From Mugil cephalus (Eukaryota > Chordata > Actinopteri > Mugiliformes > Mugilidae): DNA of 64,000 nt. Positions within the stretch are counted from its first letter, which is position 1; every line of letters starts with the position of its first letter. The stretch lies in NCBI RefSeq assembly GCF_022458985.1, contig NC_061781.1:6807501-6871500 (forward strand), written 5' to 3'. Of this stretch, positions 62,883-64,000 are shown one piece after another. The notes under the pieces are model-generated. The model was not told where the DNA came from. It made no database searches and saw only the letters and a list, made by a program, of their open reading frames with translations. The translations under genes and the position numbers were made by a program.

Positions 62883-63707
62883 CACAGGTGTCGAACATAC
62901 GGCCTGTGGGCCTAAAGCGGCCCACCACAGGGTCTAATCTGGCCTCGTGGGATGAATTTACAAATGTTTCCAATAAAGGTAGCTGCTATTGTTATAAGGT
63001 TTCGCACAGATTTAGTGAGAGTTGTGGATATCGCACTACTCTAGCAGTGTTTACATTACAGTTTTTCGCAAAGTAAAAGCCATATTTCTGAAATTTTGAT
63101 AAAGTACACTCTGTACGTGTTTCCATTGCAAGGTGATTTGCAAATGAGCTGTAACTCACATAAAGACTCGTCTCGCGATAGCCCACAATTCTCTTAAATT
63201 CTTGTCACGTGAGATTTCAATTGGAGGAAGTGGACTTCAGATGAACTGGTCACATGACCCCCTGCGTCATCTCCGGTGACGCCAGTGATGGGGAACTGTG
63301 AGAAAAGTGTTTACATTTCAATTTTGGGATTAACTTTTACATCGATATGTCTGAAAAACCACCACATGAGAACTTAAGAATGTTTCAGTGATATTTGAGA
63401 GTTTTTTTTAAAATGTAGGACCTATTTTTATTGCATATATTAGGTTTTGCACATTTCAAGGTGTAATGGCAAGAATTATATTCTTTAGAAATGTCTGCTT
63501 GTTGATTCCAAGTTTTTTTTAATACTGCAGTTCCTTAAATGTAAACACTTTCACAATGTACTTTTTTTTCCAGTAAGACAAAGGGAAACATTCAGAGTTG
63601 TCATTATGTATAGGTTAATACACTAGTGTGATACTGGTCCAGGCCCCTTTGAGATCAAATTGGGCTGTATGTGTGGGTCCCGAATTAAAATGAGTCGGAC
63701 ACCCCTG
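62883..63707. mobile_element. Non-autonomous hAT-type element inserted in the LINE
   Basis: Left end CACAGGTGTCGAACATACGG and right end GTCGGACACCCCTG are inverted (CAGGNGTC..). Flanks are GCATAGAA (62,875-62,882) and GCATAGAG (63,708-63,715), seven of eight identical, the hallmark 8-bp hAT duplication. On removing the insert and one copy of the duplication the LINE coding order is restored, confirming the boundaries. It is about 825 bp and has no transposase frame. The ends are a common fish repeat pattern ('AACATACGGCC..GGCCC'). Confidence 0.85.
63050..63240 (+). repeat. Dispersed repeat, copy 2 (partner at 38.7 kb), inside the hAT element
   Basis: ATATTTCTGAAATTTTGATA, AAAGTACAC, ACGTGTTTCCATTGC, TTGCAAATGAGCTG match the copy at 38,675-38,840 in order. 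The continuation TCTCGCGATAGCCCACAATT and CACGTGAGATTTCAAT belongs to the same fish repeat as I remember it. Confidence 0.6.
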
Positions 63708-64000
63708 GCATAGAGTCTCTGCTGGCAGCGTTTGTGGATGTCTGTGGCGTGCTGCTTTAAAGTTCAGTTTATTGTCCAGGGTGAAGCAGAGGTATTTGAA
63801 ACTGTCCACTATTTCTACTGGCTGGCCGTTGATGAGTGTGGGGTTGTGTGGGGTGTTGGTCCCGTGGGTGTCAATTATAGGTTCTTTAGTCTTGGTGATG
63901 ATGAGAAGGAGATAGTTGACCCAGCTGACCTAGTTTGTCATTATTTGCAGTATGGAGACTGTACAACGCTTGTAGTATGTGCTGCATCAAAGTGACTTTG

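Larger units (their letters stand above)
62385..64000 (-). mobile_element. 5'-truncated LINE (Rex1/L2 group), split by an hAT element
   Basis: On the minus strand the segment 63,708-64,000 reads as the distal reverse-transcriptase region, with NGQPVEIVDSFKYLCFTLD and KLNF, then DIHKRCQQRLYA after a frameshift. The frame resumes at 62,882 with VKPHFLLLLYHSIIEPI, as in fish Rex1-type LINEs. The 3' untranslated end follows, with TTTAATGATCCACAAGG, then GACAATAAAGTATCTATCTG near 62,390. Stops and frameshifts make it dead. The coding sequence continues past the window edge. The hAT element at 62,883-63,707 interrupts it. Confidence 0.8.

Overview
The window is vertebrate nuclear DNA, almost certainly from a teleost fish, probably a percomorph. 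The evidence is interrupted genes with GT..AG introns, an intact fish-type odorant receptor on one exon, long (CA)n, (GATA)n and (GAATA)n microsatellites, and debris of the transposon groups typical of fish genomes (Tc1-like, hAT, LINEs of the Rex1/L2 group, foldback elements). Assignments come from reading motifs; no search was run.

Layout. Bases 1 to about 36,100 hold no protein-coding gene I can support. This stretch is unique-looking non-coding DNA with several CpG-rich patches (about 7.76, 12.2, 18.7, 23.9, 27.0 and 29.7 kb), an hAT element with target-site duplication (3784-4495), several Tc1-like remnants (9.8, 24.1, 30.4, 34.0 kb) and LINE tails (3.2, 21.1, 28.4 kb). From 36,201 to 37,133 on the minus strand lies one intact 310-residue olfactory receptor gene. 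From 41.8 to 53.0 kb lie two tandem plus-strand genes for class I SAM-dependent methyltransferases. Each has six coding exons with the same splice phases, giving 272 and 275 residues, so the pair is clearly a gene duplication. Their introns carry a foldback element, a dispersed repeat and a Tc1-like remnant. From 53 kb to the end the DNA is again repeat-rich and non-coding. It holds a reverse-transcriptase fragment (55.7 kb), a foldback element (55.9-56.3 kb), a complete but internally deleted Tc1-like element (60.87-61.40 kb), a CpG-rich possible promoter (61.7-62.1 kb), and a minus-strand LINE split by an hAT element with a near-perfect 8-bp target duplication (62.4-64.0 kb).

How the genes relate. 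The two methyltransferases are paralogues and probably share a type of substrate that the sequence does not reveal. The odorant receptor is an independent sensory gene. Nothing here looks like an operon, CRISPR array or other prokaryotic system. I found no convincing new biological system. The best observations are the nested transposon structure, the internally deleted Tc1-like family and the paired repeats.
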